Assembly: GCF_021389975.1 (NCBI RefSeq)
Contig: NZ_CP089981.1
Location: 1,506,501 to 1,570,500, forward strand
Direction of reading: 5' to 3'
Length of the DNA: 64,000 nt
DNA from: Fulvivirga ulvae
GTDB taxonomy: Bacteria > Bacteroidota > Bacteroidia > Cytophagales > Cyclobacteriaceae
The stretch's first letter is position 1, and each line of letters opens with the position of its first letter. The notes under the pieces were generated by a model, which saw only the letters and a program-made list of their open reading frames with translations, made no database searches and had not been told where the DNA came from. The translations under genes were made by a program, and so were the position numbers. Shown in pieces: positions 15,665 through 24,753 of the stretch.

Positions 15665-17179
15665 TTAAACAAACGCAAAAAACACCAACCAAACCAAAAG
15701 AAGAAGTGGTAGTAGGAAAGGTATTGAGAACCTGATAATGTAGCCAAAGAAAGATGGCATTTTAATACCTATTTGCTCCGCAATAGACTTTACCATAAAA
15801 TTTGGTCCATTACCAATATAGGTTAATGCTCCGAAAAATACAGCGGCAATAGAAATAGCTTTAAGGTCAAGAACGCTATCGAAGAAGGTACCACCCCTTG
15901 CAAAAGCAATAACATCAGTAATATTGTTTATACTGGCACCCTGAGAGGCTAGTGCGGCAGTGAGGAAGTTAATATAAGTGGGCGCATTATCAAGAAAACC
16001 TGAAAGCATACCTGTACCCCAGTAAAGAGTATTGTGACTAATGAGCTTAGAGCCTTCAGGAGAAGCAGCAAAACCTCCAACCAACTCTAAAGCCGGCATC
16101 ATGGTACCGAAAATACCAATGAAGATAAATGCTACCTCACGTATTGGCTCAAAGCTGAATTCATTGCCAGCAATGGCATTTTTATTAGCAAATTTGAATG
16201 AGCAAAATGCCACTGAAAACATGATTATCTCTCTTAAGAATGAGAACTTTTGCCCGTCATATTCAATAGCAGGTACCCAGTCAAGTACGTTAGGGTCCAG
16301 AAAAACTGAGCCTATCACAACAGCTAGCCAGAAGAAATTCCTGAGCCCGATCAGTTTAATTTTATTGGTATATGTGATTTCTTCATCTGAAAGTCCATAA
16401 TTAGCCTTATTTCGCTTATCAAAAACATAAAAAGTAACCAGAAGAAGTATCAGCGCAAATATCCAGGGAAAGAGGTTATGCTCCAACGTCCAAAAGAATG
16501 GAACTCCTTTTAAAAAGCCAAGGAACAGAGGTGGATCACCAATTGGAGTTAAAGAACCTCCGACGTTGCTCACTATAAAAATGAAGAAAATAATATGATA
16601 GGCTTTTATCCGGGTTTTATTTAATCTTATGAATGGCCTTATCAAAAGCATAGATGCTCCGGTAGTTCCTACCAGGTTTGAGATAACAGCACCTACCAGA
16701 AGCAATATCACATTAGCTATAGGAGTAGATTTCTTATCAATATCGATCATGATGCCCCCCGAAGCTATGTAAAGGGAGGCCAGAAGCGCAATAAACTGCA
16801 CATATTCGGCCAAAGCATGAACAGGGCCATGTGTGTTATGGAGAACGAACAAATAATATAATACAACCATAGCTGCAAGAGCTACCGCCACTTTAGGATA
16901 ATTTTTATGCCAGAAGTGCTCATAGAAAAGAGGACCGGTGGCGATCATTAACAGAAGGACAACAAAAGGGATGACTGTCCATCCGGGAGGGGCATGATGG
17001 GCCTCTTCTTCAGTATGTTCCTGCTGATTATCTCCATGTTGCTGGTGATCCTGGGCCACAACTTCCTTTCCTTCAACATTCTCTGTTGATAAGGTTGTGC
17101 TTGAAGCGCCAAGTAATGGGGAAATAGTAAAAGAAAAAATGAAGATCAATAAAATGTTGTAAAGCGCTTTTCTCACCAA
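15665..17179 (-). CDS. nhaD: NhaD-type sodium:proton antiporter
   Basis: 504 residues. An N-terminal signal-like helix and a His/Glu-rich periplasmic stretch (HQQHGDNQQEHTEEEAHH, about 44-62) precede about 12 transmembrane helices of the ion transporter superfamily. Diagnostic segments are ISNLVGTTGASMLLIRP and FIVSNVGGSLTPIGDPPLFLG with the discontinuous-helix GxxGDPP pattern, and FLDNAPTYINF plus GNGPNFMVK near the C-terminus. It is expected to exchange cytoplasmic Na+ or Li+ for protons. The His-rich segment could sense pH or metal (inference). Assignment to NhaD rather than another ArsB/NhaD member rests on overall layout. Confidence 0.85.
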   Translation of the reverse strand: MVRKALYNILLIFIFSFTISPLLGASSTTLSTENVEGKEVVAQDHQQHGDNQQEHTEEEAHHAPPGWTVIPFVVLLLMIATGPLFYEHFWHKNYPKVAVALAAMVVLYYLFVLHNTHGPVHALAEYVQFIALLASLYIASGGIMIDIDKKSTPIANVILLLVGAVISNLVGTTGASMLLIRPFIRLNKTRIKAYHIIFFIFIVSNVGGSLTPIGDPPLFLGFLKGVPFFWTLEHNLFPWIFALILLLVTFYVFDKRNKANYGLSDEEITYTNKIKLIGLRNFFWLAVVIGSVFLDPNVLDWVPAIEYDGQKFSFLREIIMFSVAFCSFKFANKNAIAGNEFSFEPIREVAFIFIGIFGTMMPALELVGGFAASPEGSKLISHNTLYWGTGMLSGFLDNAPTYINFLTAALASQGASINNITDVIAFARGGTFFDSVLDLKAISIAAVFFGALTYIGNGPNFMVKSIAEQIGIKMPSFFGYIIRFSIPFLLPLLLLVWLVFFAFV

Positions 17180-17444
17180 GACTTTTCTTTAAATAAAAAC
17201 TAATTCCTACAAGGTTTATTGCGGTAAATTTATCACTCTCAACCTCTTCTCCGCGCCCAAAGGTATAGAATATCAATCAATTTCTAATATCTCCGACGGT
17301 TAATAAGAAGTTAAAATTTACGGATGGTTGTCTGAATTGTTTCAAAATAAGGCTGAAATTGATGCTTTGCTATAATGTTTCTCATTCCTGAGATAATGTC
17401 GACTTAATGTGAAGAATAATATCAAAAAGCAAATCAGGAAAGGC

Positions 17445-18134
17445 CTAAAAATTAGGCTTTTTCAACTCCTCGGGAATCTGCCATACAGTTTTCACTTCCG
17501 CGCGCCTATTTTCCGGCATTGGCTTGTAAGGAATCAGGTTGGTAAGTAGGTCATTAGCCAGAAGGCGCTTTTCAATATGCCTGATCAACCTGAATACCTT
17601 TTTCTGGTAATCATATTTTATATTGCCTTCTGCTGCAAACTGGGTGTAATATTCAGGAGACAGCTCCCAATATATCTGAAGAGCACTACCACGGTCCAAA
17701 TTTTTATTTTTTATAAGTTTGACAACTGTACTGAAATCACGCTCCTCTTCAATGTCCCAGTCAATCTCATTGAGCTGATCATGTAAAACATAACATGGCT
17801 GCGAATGCCGCATAACCTCCTGTGTGATATCTATACTGAATTCATCGCGGAGAATCCGTGCCGCAATATTTGCGGCTTCGCTTTTCCCTCCAAGTTCTTT
17901 TTTTACTTTACGATTTGTTTCAGCCCATATTCTATCAATATCACATTCAATTGGACCCGGATAACCGAACATCTGCTGTTTCTCCTCGGTCCAAATAAAA
18001 TAATCTCTAATATCCCTGTATTTACTTTTCACCTCCGGTTTTAAATTGTTGAAGCTCTTTATCCGGCTCTTTAAATGTTTTCTAATATTGTCGAACCATA
18101 AGTTAGTTTCAGGTGAAAAATTATTCATATACAT
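17445..18134 (-). CDS. Uncharacterised protein, DUF4274-like C-terminus
   Basis: About 229 residues from the ATG at 18134 (a longer form starts at 18176; MNNF at 18128 is also possible). The C-terminal half contains LIKNKNLDRGSALQIYWELS and PEYYTQFA, resembling the DUF4274 module. The N-terminal half is charged and helical (LWFDNIRKHLKSRIKSFNN) with IAARILRDEFSIDITQEVM. No signal peptide, membrane helix or catalytic motif is evident. It is downstream of anmK by 52 bp on the same strand. Function unknown. Confidence 0.65.
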   Translation of the reverse strand: MYMNNFSPETNLWFDNIRKHLKSRIKSFNNLKPEVKSKYRDIRDYFIWTEEKQQMFGYPGPIECDIDRIWAETNRKVKKELGGKSEAANIAARILRDEFSIDITQEVMRHSQPCYVLHDQLNEIDWDIEEERDFSTVVKLIKNKNLDRGSALQIYWELSPEYYTQFAAEGNIKYDYQKKVFRLIRHIEKRLLANDLLTNLIPYKPMPENRRAEVKTVWQIPEELKKPNF

Positions 18135-18185
18135 TATTGATCTATAGTAAACTTCATAATTAAGGAACCTCAACACAGAGGTTTG

Positions 18186-19259
18186 CTAATGTGTCAAAAC
18201 TCCTCCGCAACTATCCTGAGACGACCCGGTGACACTACTCAGGCAATTTACTTCCCCTCTTATTCTCAATACTCCTAAAAAAGCAAATATCAACGCCTCT
18301 TTAAAATTAATTGTAGTATCGTCAGGGATGCAGACTTCAACCTTTTCTTTTAAACGTTCCCGAAGCAATTCTATAAGAAAATGGTTGAATGCACCACCAC
18401 CTGTAACCAATAATTTTTGTCCACTCTCCTCTTTCATTAGAGCCTGGGCAATTTGATTTGCTATATGCTCCGCCAGGGTTCTCATAATATCTGCCAGAGA
18501 GTCGGGGCAACCGTTGATTACGTTTAAGACATTTTCACTTACCCATTCATACCCCAACGATTTCGGATATGGCTGCTTATAGAACGCAAGATTATCAAGA
18601 ACTTCAAGCAAACCTGGCAATAACTTTCCTTCTCGTGCTATTGCACCTCCCTTGTCATAATTATGTCCCTTTTTATTTGCAATATAGTTAAGAGCCATAT
18701 TGCACGGACAAATGTCGTACGCCAAACGTCGCCCGTCTTTGTGGAATGAGATATTGGCAATTCCACCTAGGTTCAGACAATAATCATAACCGTGAAAAAG
18801 CAATGCATCACCAATAGGGACCAAGGGCGCACCCTGCCCGCCAAGGGCCACATCAAGCGAGCGAAAATCATATACTACTGGTAATTGGCTAATAGCGGCA
18901 ATAGAATTACCATTTCCGATCTGCATGGTTATTCCTGATTCTGGTTGATGGAAAACTGTATGTCCATGAGACGCAATGAAATCAACCTCAAATTGGTTAC
19001 TGTCTATGAATGACTTCACCACTTTTCCCATCCATTGGCCCAATTCTACATCAAGCTTTGTTAGTTCAAGACCGGAAAATTCAACAGCGGTTTTCAAAAA
19101 GTTATACAACTCTTCCGGGTAACTACGGGTTTCTGTTCCATGAATTTGATAGGACCATAGCCCATCCTCAATTTCAAATTCACAAAAAGCCAAATCCAGA
19201 CCATCCAATGATGTTCCTGACATTAGCCCAATTGCTTTATACTTCTCCTTATTTTTCAT
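18186..19259 (-). CDS. anmK: Anhydro-N-acetylmuramic acid kinase
   Basis: Converts 1,6-anhydro-MurNAc, released by lytic transglycosylases, to MurNAc-6-phosphate in peptidoglycan recycling. 357 residues from ATG 19259. GLMSGTSLDGLDLAFCEF is the ATPase-fold phosphate motif; SHGHTVFHQP, YDFRSLDVALGGQGAPLVP, NLGGIANISF and TGGGAFNHFLIE are family landmarks. A frame extension to 19289 adds MWWLRLSIKI, unlikely to be translated. It is divergent from coaX across 79 bp that probably holds both promoters. Confidence 0.93.
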   Translation of the reverse strand: MKNKEKYKAIGLMSGTSLDGLDLAFCEFEIEDGLWSYQIHGTETRSYPEELYNFLKTAVEFSGLELTKLDVELGQWMGKVVKSFIDSNQFEVDFIASHGHTVFHQPESGITMQIGNGNSIAAISQLPVVYDFRSLDVALGGQGAPLVPIGDALLFHGYDYCLNLGGIANISFHKDGRRLAYDICPCNMALNYIANKKGHNYDKGGAIAREGKLLPGLLEVLDNLAFYKQPYPKSLGYEWVSENVLNVINGCPDSLADIMRTLAEHIANQIAQALMKEESGQKLLVTGGGAFNHFLIELLRERLKEKVEVCIPDDTTINFKEALIFAFLGVLRIRGEVNCLSSVTGSSQDSCGGVLTH

Positions 19260-19338
19260 AATTTTGATACTCAACCTTAACCACCACATTGAAAAATAGC
19301 TAATCTCCCAAGAATTTTATCACTTTCGAAATTAAAAA

Positions 19339-20049
19339 ATGAACTTAGCTCTCGATTTTGGTAATACATTTACCAAAGCAGGATTATTTAAAGAGAACGA
19401 ACTCGTCGAGGTCATCCGGTTGACTGACCAGGTGGAGATTGATAAAATTATTACGGATTTTAATCCTGAACATGTTATTGTAAGTTCTGTCAACCAGAGC
19501 ATTGAAGATATTCAATCCAGGCTGAACGATGTTGCGGTCACTATATTGAGTCCGGATCTGCCACTGCCATTTAAAATTAATTATAAGACCCCTCAAACTC
19601 TGGGTCTGGACAGAATTGCTGCCGTTGCAGGTGCGCAGGGAATTTTCCCTGATACGAATTGTCTTGTCATAGATACAGGCACTTGTTTCACCTATGACAT
19701 CATCGACAACAAAAGTACCTATCATGGCGGGGGAATTTCTCCGGGAATATCACTACGCTTTAGAGCATTGCATAATTTTACCGCCAATCTGCCGTTGATA
19801 GAGTTTGAAAAAGACGTTCCGCTTGTGGGTCAGTCGACTAAAGAATCAATACTAAGCGGTGTGGTTAATGGTGCAATTGCGGAAATACAAGAAATTATTC
19901 GGATGTATAGTGACAAATTCGGACATTTGCAGATTATTATCTGCGGTGGAGACGCCAAATTCTTTGAAAACAAACTGAAAGCTAGCATATTTGTAGCCCC
20001 GGAATTGGTTCTCAGGGGTTTAAACAGGATTTTACTTTATAATGTATAA
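19339..20049 (+). CDS. coaX: Type III pantothenate kinase
   Basis: First step of coenzyme A synthesis (pantothenate to 4'-phosphopantothenate). 236 residues of the ASKHA fold: LALDFGNTFTKAGLF at the start, TLGLDRIAAVAGAQG (about 93), VIDTGTCFTYDII (about 112), HGGGISPGISLRFRAL and GVVNGAIAEIQEII, ending with ICGGDAKFF. CoaX enzymes are usually potassium-dependent and insensitive to CoA feedback. It overlaps the next gene by 8 bp and heads the plus-strand envelope cluster. Confidence 0.95.
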   Translation: MNLALDFGNTFTKAGLFKENELVEVIRLTDQVEIDKIITDFNPEHVIVSSVNQSIEDIQSRLNDVAVTILSPDLPLPFKINYKTPQTLGLDRIAAVAGAQGIFPDTNCLVIDTGTCFTYDIIDNKSTYHGGGISPGISLRFRALHNFTANLPLIEFEKDVPLVGQSTKESILSGVVNGAIAEIQEIIRMYSDKFGHLQIIICGGDAKFFENKLKASIFVAPELVLRGLNRILLYNV

Positions 20050-21310
20050 AATTAAAAGTGTTTTGTTAGGAGTAGCATTGACAGTCACCACTGTCAGTGT
20101 GTGGGGGCAGGCTGCCAATTCACCATTTACATCCAGAGGCCTGGGGGATATATATGATATGAGTCTCGCTCATAACCAGGGCATGGGTGGCTTGGGGATC
20201 AGCAACGGTAGCTATTGGCACCTTAACAATGTTAACCCGGCACTTCTTCCCTACAACTCGCTAACTATCTTCACTGCCGGCTTCATTGGTGAAAGAAGAA
20301 CTCTTGAGAACAGCACCACTTCAGAAACAAACTCCGGCGGAAATTTGAACTTTCTGGCTATGGCATTTCCTGTAAAACCAGGAATATGGACTACATCATT
20401 GGGTCTTATGCCCTATAGCAATGTAGACTATAAGTTCAGCTACACGGATGTTGTACCGGGCACAGATACCGAAGTGCAGTTCACAGAAGAGGGCTCCGGT
20501 GGATTCAATCAGTTTTACTGGTCTAATGGAGTAGCACTAAATAAAAGGGTTTTTGTTGGAGTTAAGGCAACGTACCTCTTCAGCTCTATTGAAACTAAGT
20601 ATTCAGATATTCTCGTGGATGAAAATCTCGCCGCGTATTCAGCAGTAAATAAAGAATTGTTTTCTGCATCTGATTTTCTTTTCTCCGCAGGTCTGGCCTT
20701 CAATCAGGATTCTATCTTCAACAATAAAATAAAGCTTAAGGCAGGCCTAACCTATGATTTCAACGCAGATGTGAAAACCAAAAGAGCCCAAAGCTTTGGG
20801 CTTGAGCAGGTTAACAGACCTATTTTAAATGCCAAGAATGACACCATCCGTGGGGGCATCACAATACCTCAGGCTATCGGGGCAGGAATATCTCTTAGCA
20901 ACGGATTCAAGTGGATGGCCGGTGTTGACGTGAAAATGCAGCAATGGTCTGATTATAAAGATTTCAATGGTGAAAATAGCGACAACCTTAAAAACTCATT
21001 GAAAATAACCCTTGGAGGAGAGTTTACTCCTGACTACGGATCTGTTACTTCATATCTCAAAAGGGTAACTTACAGGCTCGGATTTGGCTATGAAGAGACC
21101 CCATATACCATTAACGGCAATCAGGTTAAAGACTTTGGCATTAATTTTGGCTGGTCTTTACCAGTCGGTCGTTTCTCAAGTCTTGATATGGCTTTTAAAT
21201 ATGGGCAGCGAGGTGACGTCCAGGACAACCTGATCAGTGAAGATTACTTTAAGGTTTACCTGGGTTTCAACTTCAACGACCAGTGGTTTATTAAAAGAAA
21301 ATATGATTAA
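20042..21310 (+). CDS. Outer-membrane beta-barrel protein
   Basis: 422 residues with a signal peptide ending VSVWGQ. Early conserved segment ANSPFTSRGLGDIYD, then NQGMGGLGISNG and NNVNPALLPYNSLT, the pattern of FadL/OmpP1-like barrels of Bacteroidota in which the N-terminus plugs the pore. Alternating hydrophobic strands continue to the C-terminus (YFKVYLGFNFNDQWF). Substrate unknown. The start codon overlaps the coaX stop region by 8 bp, indicating translational coupling. This gene following coaX is a recurrent arrangement in the phylum. Confidence 0.8.
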   Translation: MYKIKSVLLGVALTVTTVSVWGQAANSPFTSRGLGDIYDMSLAHNQGMGGLGISNGSYWHLNNVNPALLPYNSLTIFTAGFIGERRTLENSTTSETNSGGNLNFLAMAFPVKPGIWTTSLGLMPYSNVDYKFSYTDVVPGTDTEVQFTEEGSGGFNQFYWSNGVALNKRVFVGVKATYLFSSIETKYSDILVDENLAAYSAVNKELFSASDFLFSAGLAFNQDSIFNNKIKLKAGLTYDFNADVKTKRAQSFGLEQVNRPILNAKNDTIRGGITIPQAIGAGISLSNGFKWMAGVDVKMQQWSDYKDFNGENSDNLKNSLKITLGGEFTPDYGSVTSYLKRVTYRLGFGYEETPYTINGNQVKDFGINFGWSLPVGRFSSLDMAFKYGQRGDVQDNLISEDYFKVYLGFNFNDQWFIKRKYD

Positions 21311-21325
21311 GTAATTAAATAAGTT

Positions 21326-22627
21326 ATGAAAAGTAAAATGATGAAGCGCATCTTATTGTTAGCAGCAATCGTACTGCCTTACTTCGCTCAGGCGCAATGC
21401 GAAGGTTGGAACTGGCCTGAAGATAAGGCTAAAGCTGAAGAAAAAAATGTACTATATACAGATGCATTAAGGAATGATAACTTTAAAGCGGCCAAAGGAC
21501 CTCACCAATGGTTGCTTCAAAACGCTCCTAACTTAAATACATCTATTTATATCAACGGAGAAAAAATATACAAAGGCTTAATTGAGGAGACTAAAGATGA
21601 AGCACAGAAAGATATCTACATCGATTCCCTCATGTTGATCTATGATATGAGAATACAATATTGTGACGAAAAAGCCGATGTAATGGCCAGAAAAGCCTAT
21701 TCAGCTTACCGCTACAATGTAAAGAAGAAAGGCGAACTGGCTAATGTGCTTAAACTTTTCGACCAGGCATACGAATTAGGAGGAGAAAATGTTGATTACT
21801 ATATGCACGTACCTTATATGAGTGTAGTAGTATATAACAAAAAATATCTTGACAACTTATCTGATAATGAAATACTTAACAGGTATGACAAGATCATGGA
21901 GACCGTAGACAATCAAATCCAGAAAGGCGGTAAATACGTGGATAAACTTACTGACTATAGAGGTACAATCGACGGGCTATTGGTAAGTGTGATTGATGTT
22001 GACTGTGATTTCGTTAGAGAAAACCTTGCGCCAAAATTCAAAGAAAATCCTGATGATCTTAAATTGGCTAAAAAGATCTTTGCTTTCATGCTTAACGGTA
22101 AGTGTACTGATGACCCACTCTGGTTAGAGGCAGGTAGAGTTATCCAGGAAAAAGAGCCCAGCTATGGTCTGGCTAAAAACCTTGGCCTTAAATTCAAAGC
22201 CAGTGGTGACACGCAAAAGGCTGTTAGCTACTTCGAAATGGCACTTGCCCTAACGGAAGATCCCACCCAAAAAGCCGAAATGTATATCCAAATGGGTGCC
22301 ATTAAAGGTGGGGCTGCCGCTCGTGAAATGTACAGAAAGGCACTTTCAGTTGACCCTACAAGTAAGGATGCTTATTCTGCAATTGGTAACTTGTATTTCA
22401 ACAGCTTCAACACATGTAAAGGCGAGAAGGATATTGTAAAAGATAGAGCCGTTTTCCTGGTTGCTTACGATATGTTCCAAAAAGCTGGAAATACAAGAGC
22501 CATGCAATCAGCCAAGGAGCAATTTCCTTCAACAGAAGAAATTTTTACCTACAATTATACCAAGGGTAATCAGATAACTGTAGATTGCTGGATCAATGAA
22601 ACGACTACGATCAGAAGCCGGGACTAA
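21326..22627 (+). CDS. Periplasmic tetratricopeptide-repeat protein
   Basis: 433 residues with a signal peptide (MKSKMMKRILLLAAI..YFAQAQ). Helical TPR-like repeats occupy most of the mature protein, clearest at SYFEMALALTEDPTQKAEMY and KALSVDPTSKDAYSAIGNLYF (about residues 295-370). Cys residues (QAQCEGWNW, DCDFV, NGKCTDD, NTCKGEK, VDCWIN) suggest disulfides. It probably serves as a scaffold in envelope assembly with the neighbouring OMP and LptC genes (inference). Start alternatives at 21338 and 21341 would only shorten the signal peptide. Confidence 0.8.
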   Translation: MKSKMMKRILLLAAIVLPYFAQAQCEGWNWPEDKAKAEEKNVLYTDALRNDNFKAAKGPHQWLLQNAPNLNTSIYINGEKIYKGLIEETKDEAQKDIYIDSLMLIYDMRIQYCDEKADVMARKAYSAYRYNVKKKGELANVLKLFDQAYELGGENVDYYMHVPYMSVVVYNKKYLDNLSDNEILNRYDKIMETVDNQIQKGGKYVDKLTDYRGTIDGLLVSVIDVDCDFVRENLAPKFKENPDDLKLAKKIFAFMLNGKCTDDPLWLEAGRVIQEKEPSYGLAKNLGLKFKASGDTQKAVSYFEMALALTEDPTQKAEMYIQMGAIKGGAAAREMYRKALSVDPTSKDAYSAIGNLYFNSFNTCKGEKDIVKDRAVFLVAYDMFQKAGNTRAMQSAKEQFPSTEEIFTYNYTKGNQITVDCWINETTTIRSRD

Positions 22628-22644
22628 GAAGAGTTAAAATAAAC

Positions 22645-22678
22645 AAGGGCCATAGGGTTATCCCTGTGGCCTTTTTTG
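22645..22678 (+). terminator. Terminator after the TPR gene
   Basis: 10-bp stem (22648-22657 with 22662-22671, one G-U pair), then six T. It lies directly before lptC, so lptC is either read through or has its own start. Confidence 0.85.
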
Positions 22679-22682
22679 GTTA

Positions 22683-23210
22683 ATGACAAAACTATATTTA
22701 CTTCTGCTACCTCTACTATTTTTCATCTCCTGCGAAAGCCTGGACGAAAAAGCTGCTGTGTCAGAACCATATACAGGCCCCTTGCAGGAAGCAGAAAACC
22801 TTGATCTCTACTATAGCGAATCTGCAACAGTCAAAGTAAAACTGGAAACCAAGAAACTTTGGGAATATGCTAATGGGGATATGGAATTTCCTGAAGGACT
22901 TTACATGGAATTTTATGATGAGACCGGTAAAAAAACCTCCACACTAAAAGCCAATGAAGCCTACTACTTTAAAGAAGAGGACAAATACCGGGGCCGGGGA
23001 GATGTCGTTATTAAAAGTATTGAAAACAACCAGGAGTTGAAGACCGAGGAACTATTCTGGAAGCCAGACAAGGAACAAATGTATACGGATGAATTTGTAA
23101 CTATAACTTTACCGGATCAGATACTATACGGTCATGGCCTGGTTGCCAAGCAGGATTTCTCATCTTATGAAATAACAAAACCTGAAGGTGTATTTTACCT
23201 GGAAGAATGA
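22683..23210 (+). CDS. lptC: LPS export protein LptC (lipoprotein form)
   Basis: 175-residue inner-membrane-anchored component that hands LPS from LptB2FG to LptA. A lipobox FISC replaces the usual N-terminal membrane helix, a known Bacteroidota variation. The beta-jellyroll runs from about residue 40: SATVKVKLETKKLWEYANGD, GLYMEFYDETGK, STLKANEAYYFKEEDKYRG, RGDVVIKS, ELFWKPDKEQMYTDEFV. It overlaps the next small gene by 4 bp (ATGA), so translation is coupled. Confidence 0.88.
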   Translation: MTKLYLLLLPLLFFISCESLDEKAAVSEPYTGPLQEAENLDLYYSESATVKVKLETKKLWEYANGDMEFPEGLYMEFYDETGKKTSTLKANEAYYFKEEDKYRGRGDVVIKSIENNQELKTEELFWKPDKEQMYTDEFVTITLPDQILYGHGLVAKQDFSSYEITKPEGVFYLEE

Positions 23211-23380
23211 ATAAATTAGTACCGACACTTATTTTTTCCGCATGTGTAGGATTATTTGTCATTGGCATTCATCAATTAATGACTGTAGGGCTGGCATATT
23301 CCTATTGGATTTTTATGTTATGTATAAGTCTCCTATTTTTATATAAAATAATGAAGGATAAAGAAAAACCTTCCAATTGA
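23207..23380 (+). CDS. 57-residue membrane protein between lptC and the CNNM gene
   Basis: Start ATG at 23207 overlaps the lptC stop (ATGA), and its TGA at 23378-23380 shares an A with the ATG of the next gene (TGATG). This double coupling is good evidence for translation. The protein has two predicted transmembrane helices: LVPTLIFSACVGLFVIG (about 4-20) and YSYWIFMLCISLLFLY (about 30-45), then a short basic tail (KIMKDKEKPSN). Function unknown; position suggests a role in envelope assembly or as a partner of LptC or the CNNM protein. Confidence 0.75.
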   Translation: MNKLVPTLIFSACVGLFVIGIHQLMTVGLAYSYWIFMLCISLLFLYKIMKDKEKPSN

Positions 23381-24663
23381 TGGATCTGACGCTGCTTCCT
23401 CCGATTTTACTTACCCTGCTTTTTTCGGCATTCTTTTCCGGAATAGAAATAGCTTTTGTCTCCGCAGATCGTCTTCATATAGAGCTTCAGAAGAAAAAAG
23501 GTTTTCGAACAGGTAAAATTTTAGCTTCCTTCATCAATAATCCCTCCAGATTTATTGGAACAACTCTGATAGGCAATACGATTGCGCTGGTTATTTACGG
23601 TGTTTTTATGGCCAAGCTTTTAGACCCTATTATAAGAGAATCCCTTCCGGCAGCTTTATACAATGAGGTTTCGGTATTAATTATACAAACAGTGCTGTCT
23701 ACACTTGTTGTGCTTCTTACAGCAGAGTTTTTACCCAAAAGCATCTTCCTTATTAACCCGAACTGGATGCTGTCCATTCTGGCCATCCCAATGTTCTTAA
23801 TATATAAATTAATGGGACCGGTGGTATGGGCCGTAGTTTCAGCGTCAAAGCTGATCATCACCAAAGTTATTGGTTACCAATATTCCGAAGACCGGCCTGC
23901 CTTTGGGCTGACAGATCTCAACAATTATATTAAAAACACCCTGATGTCGGATGAAGAAACCAACGTTGAGGTTGACACAAAAATATTCAATAATGCCCTT
24001 GAATTTAAAACCATCCGGATACGGGAATGTATGATTCCCAGAACTGAAATTGTGGCAGTGGATATTGAAGATAAGATAGAAGACTTGAAACAGGCCTTTA
24101 TTGAGAGCGGGCACTCAAAAATCATTGTATATAAAGAGTCTATTGATGACGTAATTGGCTACTGTCATTCCCTGGAGCTCTTTAAAAAACCAAAAACCAT
24201 ACAGGATATTCTCACCCCTATAATAATTGTACCCGAAACAATGCTGGCCAATGAACTTATGATTCAGTTTATCAGTGAACGCAAGAGTCTGGCTTTGGTT
24301 GTGGATGAATACGGTGGTACATCAGGAGTGGTAAGTATTGAAGATATTATAGAAGAAATATTTGGAGAAATCCAGGACGAGCATGATGTGGAAGACTGGG
24401 TAGAGCAAAAACTGGATGAGCATAACTACCTGCTTAGCGCCAGACATGAAATAGACTATCTGAACGATAAATATGAATGGGATCTGCCAACCGGAGACTA
24501 TGAAACACTGGGCGGGCTTATTTTGTCAGTAACAGAGGATCTGCCTGAGCCGGGAGACACTATTTCCCTGCCTCCTTTTTCATTTACGATCCAATCAACC
24601 AACGATATACGTATCGACATTGTAAAACTTACGCTAAAAAACAATACAAAAGAAAATAAATAA
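23380..24663 (+). CDS. CNNM/CBS-domain membrane protein (CorC/HlyC family, GldE-like)
   Basis: 427 residues from the ATG at 23380; a TTG at 23377 is less likely given the TGATG overlap. N-terminal CNNM domain with about four membrane helices (FSAFFSGIEIAFVSADRLHIE, then IGNTIALVIYG and LTAEFLPKSIF), two CBS domains (about 205-330: IRECMIPRTEIVAVD, LALVVDEYGGTSGVVSIEDI) and a C-terminal CorC/HlyC domain (about 345-427, GDYETLGGLILS). Members are candidate Mg2+/Co2+ transporters, and in gliding Bacteroidota a member, GldE, supports gliding/T9SS. Which role applies is not decidable here. Confidence 0.88.
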   Translation: MDLTLLPPILLTLLFSAFFSGIEIAFVSADRLHIELQKKKGFRTGKILASFINNPSRFIGTTLIGNTIALVIYGVFMAKLLDPIIRESLPAALYNEVSVLIIQTVLSTLVVLLTAEFLPKSIFLINPNWMLSILAIPMFLIYKLMGPVVWAVVSASKLIITKVIGYQYSEDRPAFGLTDLNNYIKNTLMSDEETNVEVDTKIFNNALEFKTIRIRECMIPRTEIVAVDIEDKIEDLKQAFIESGHSKIIVYKESIDDVIGYCHSLELFKKPKTIQDILTPIIIVPETMLANELMIQFISERKSLALVVDEYGGTSGVVSIEDIIEEIFGEIQDEHDVEDWVEQKLDEHNYLLSARHEIDYLNDKYEWDLPTGDYETLGGLILSVTEDLPEPGDTISLPPFSFTIQSTNDIRIDIVKLTLKNNTKENK

Positions 24664-24683
24664 AGCGGCAATTTGACAGGTAA

Positions 24684-24714
24684 TTTGTTTTTAGTCGGAT
24701 ACTGTTTAAATTTG
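24684..24714 (+). promoter_or_regulatory. Housekeeping promoter of the PPIase gene
   Basis: TTTG (24684-24687), exactly 19 bases, TAAATTTG (24707-24714): a perfect match to the Bacteroidota primary-sigma consensus TTTG-N19-TAnnTTTG. Predicted transcription start about 24721, 33 bases before the ATG. Confidence 0.8.
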
Positions 24715-24753
24715 CGCCTCTTTGAACCTAAGCAATTTGAGTATATATAAGAC

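Noticed and set aside
17073..17276. 67-codon minus-strand frame over the antiporter start
   Set aside because: Overlaps the signal peptide of the antiporter in another frame with no motif.
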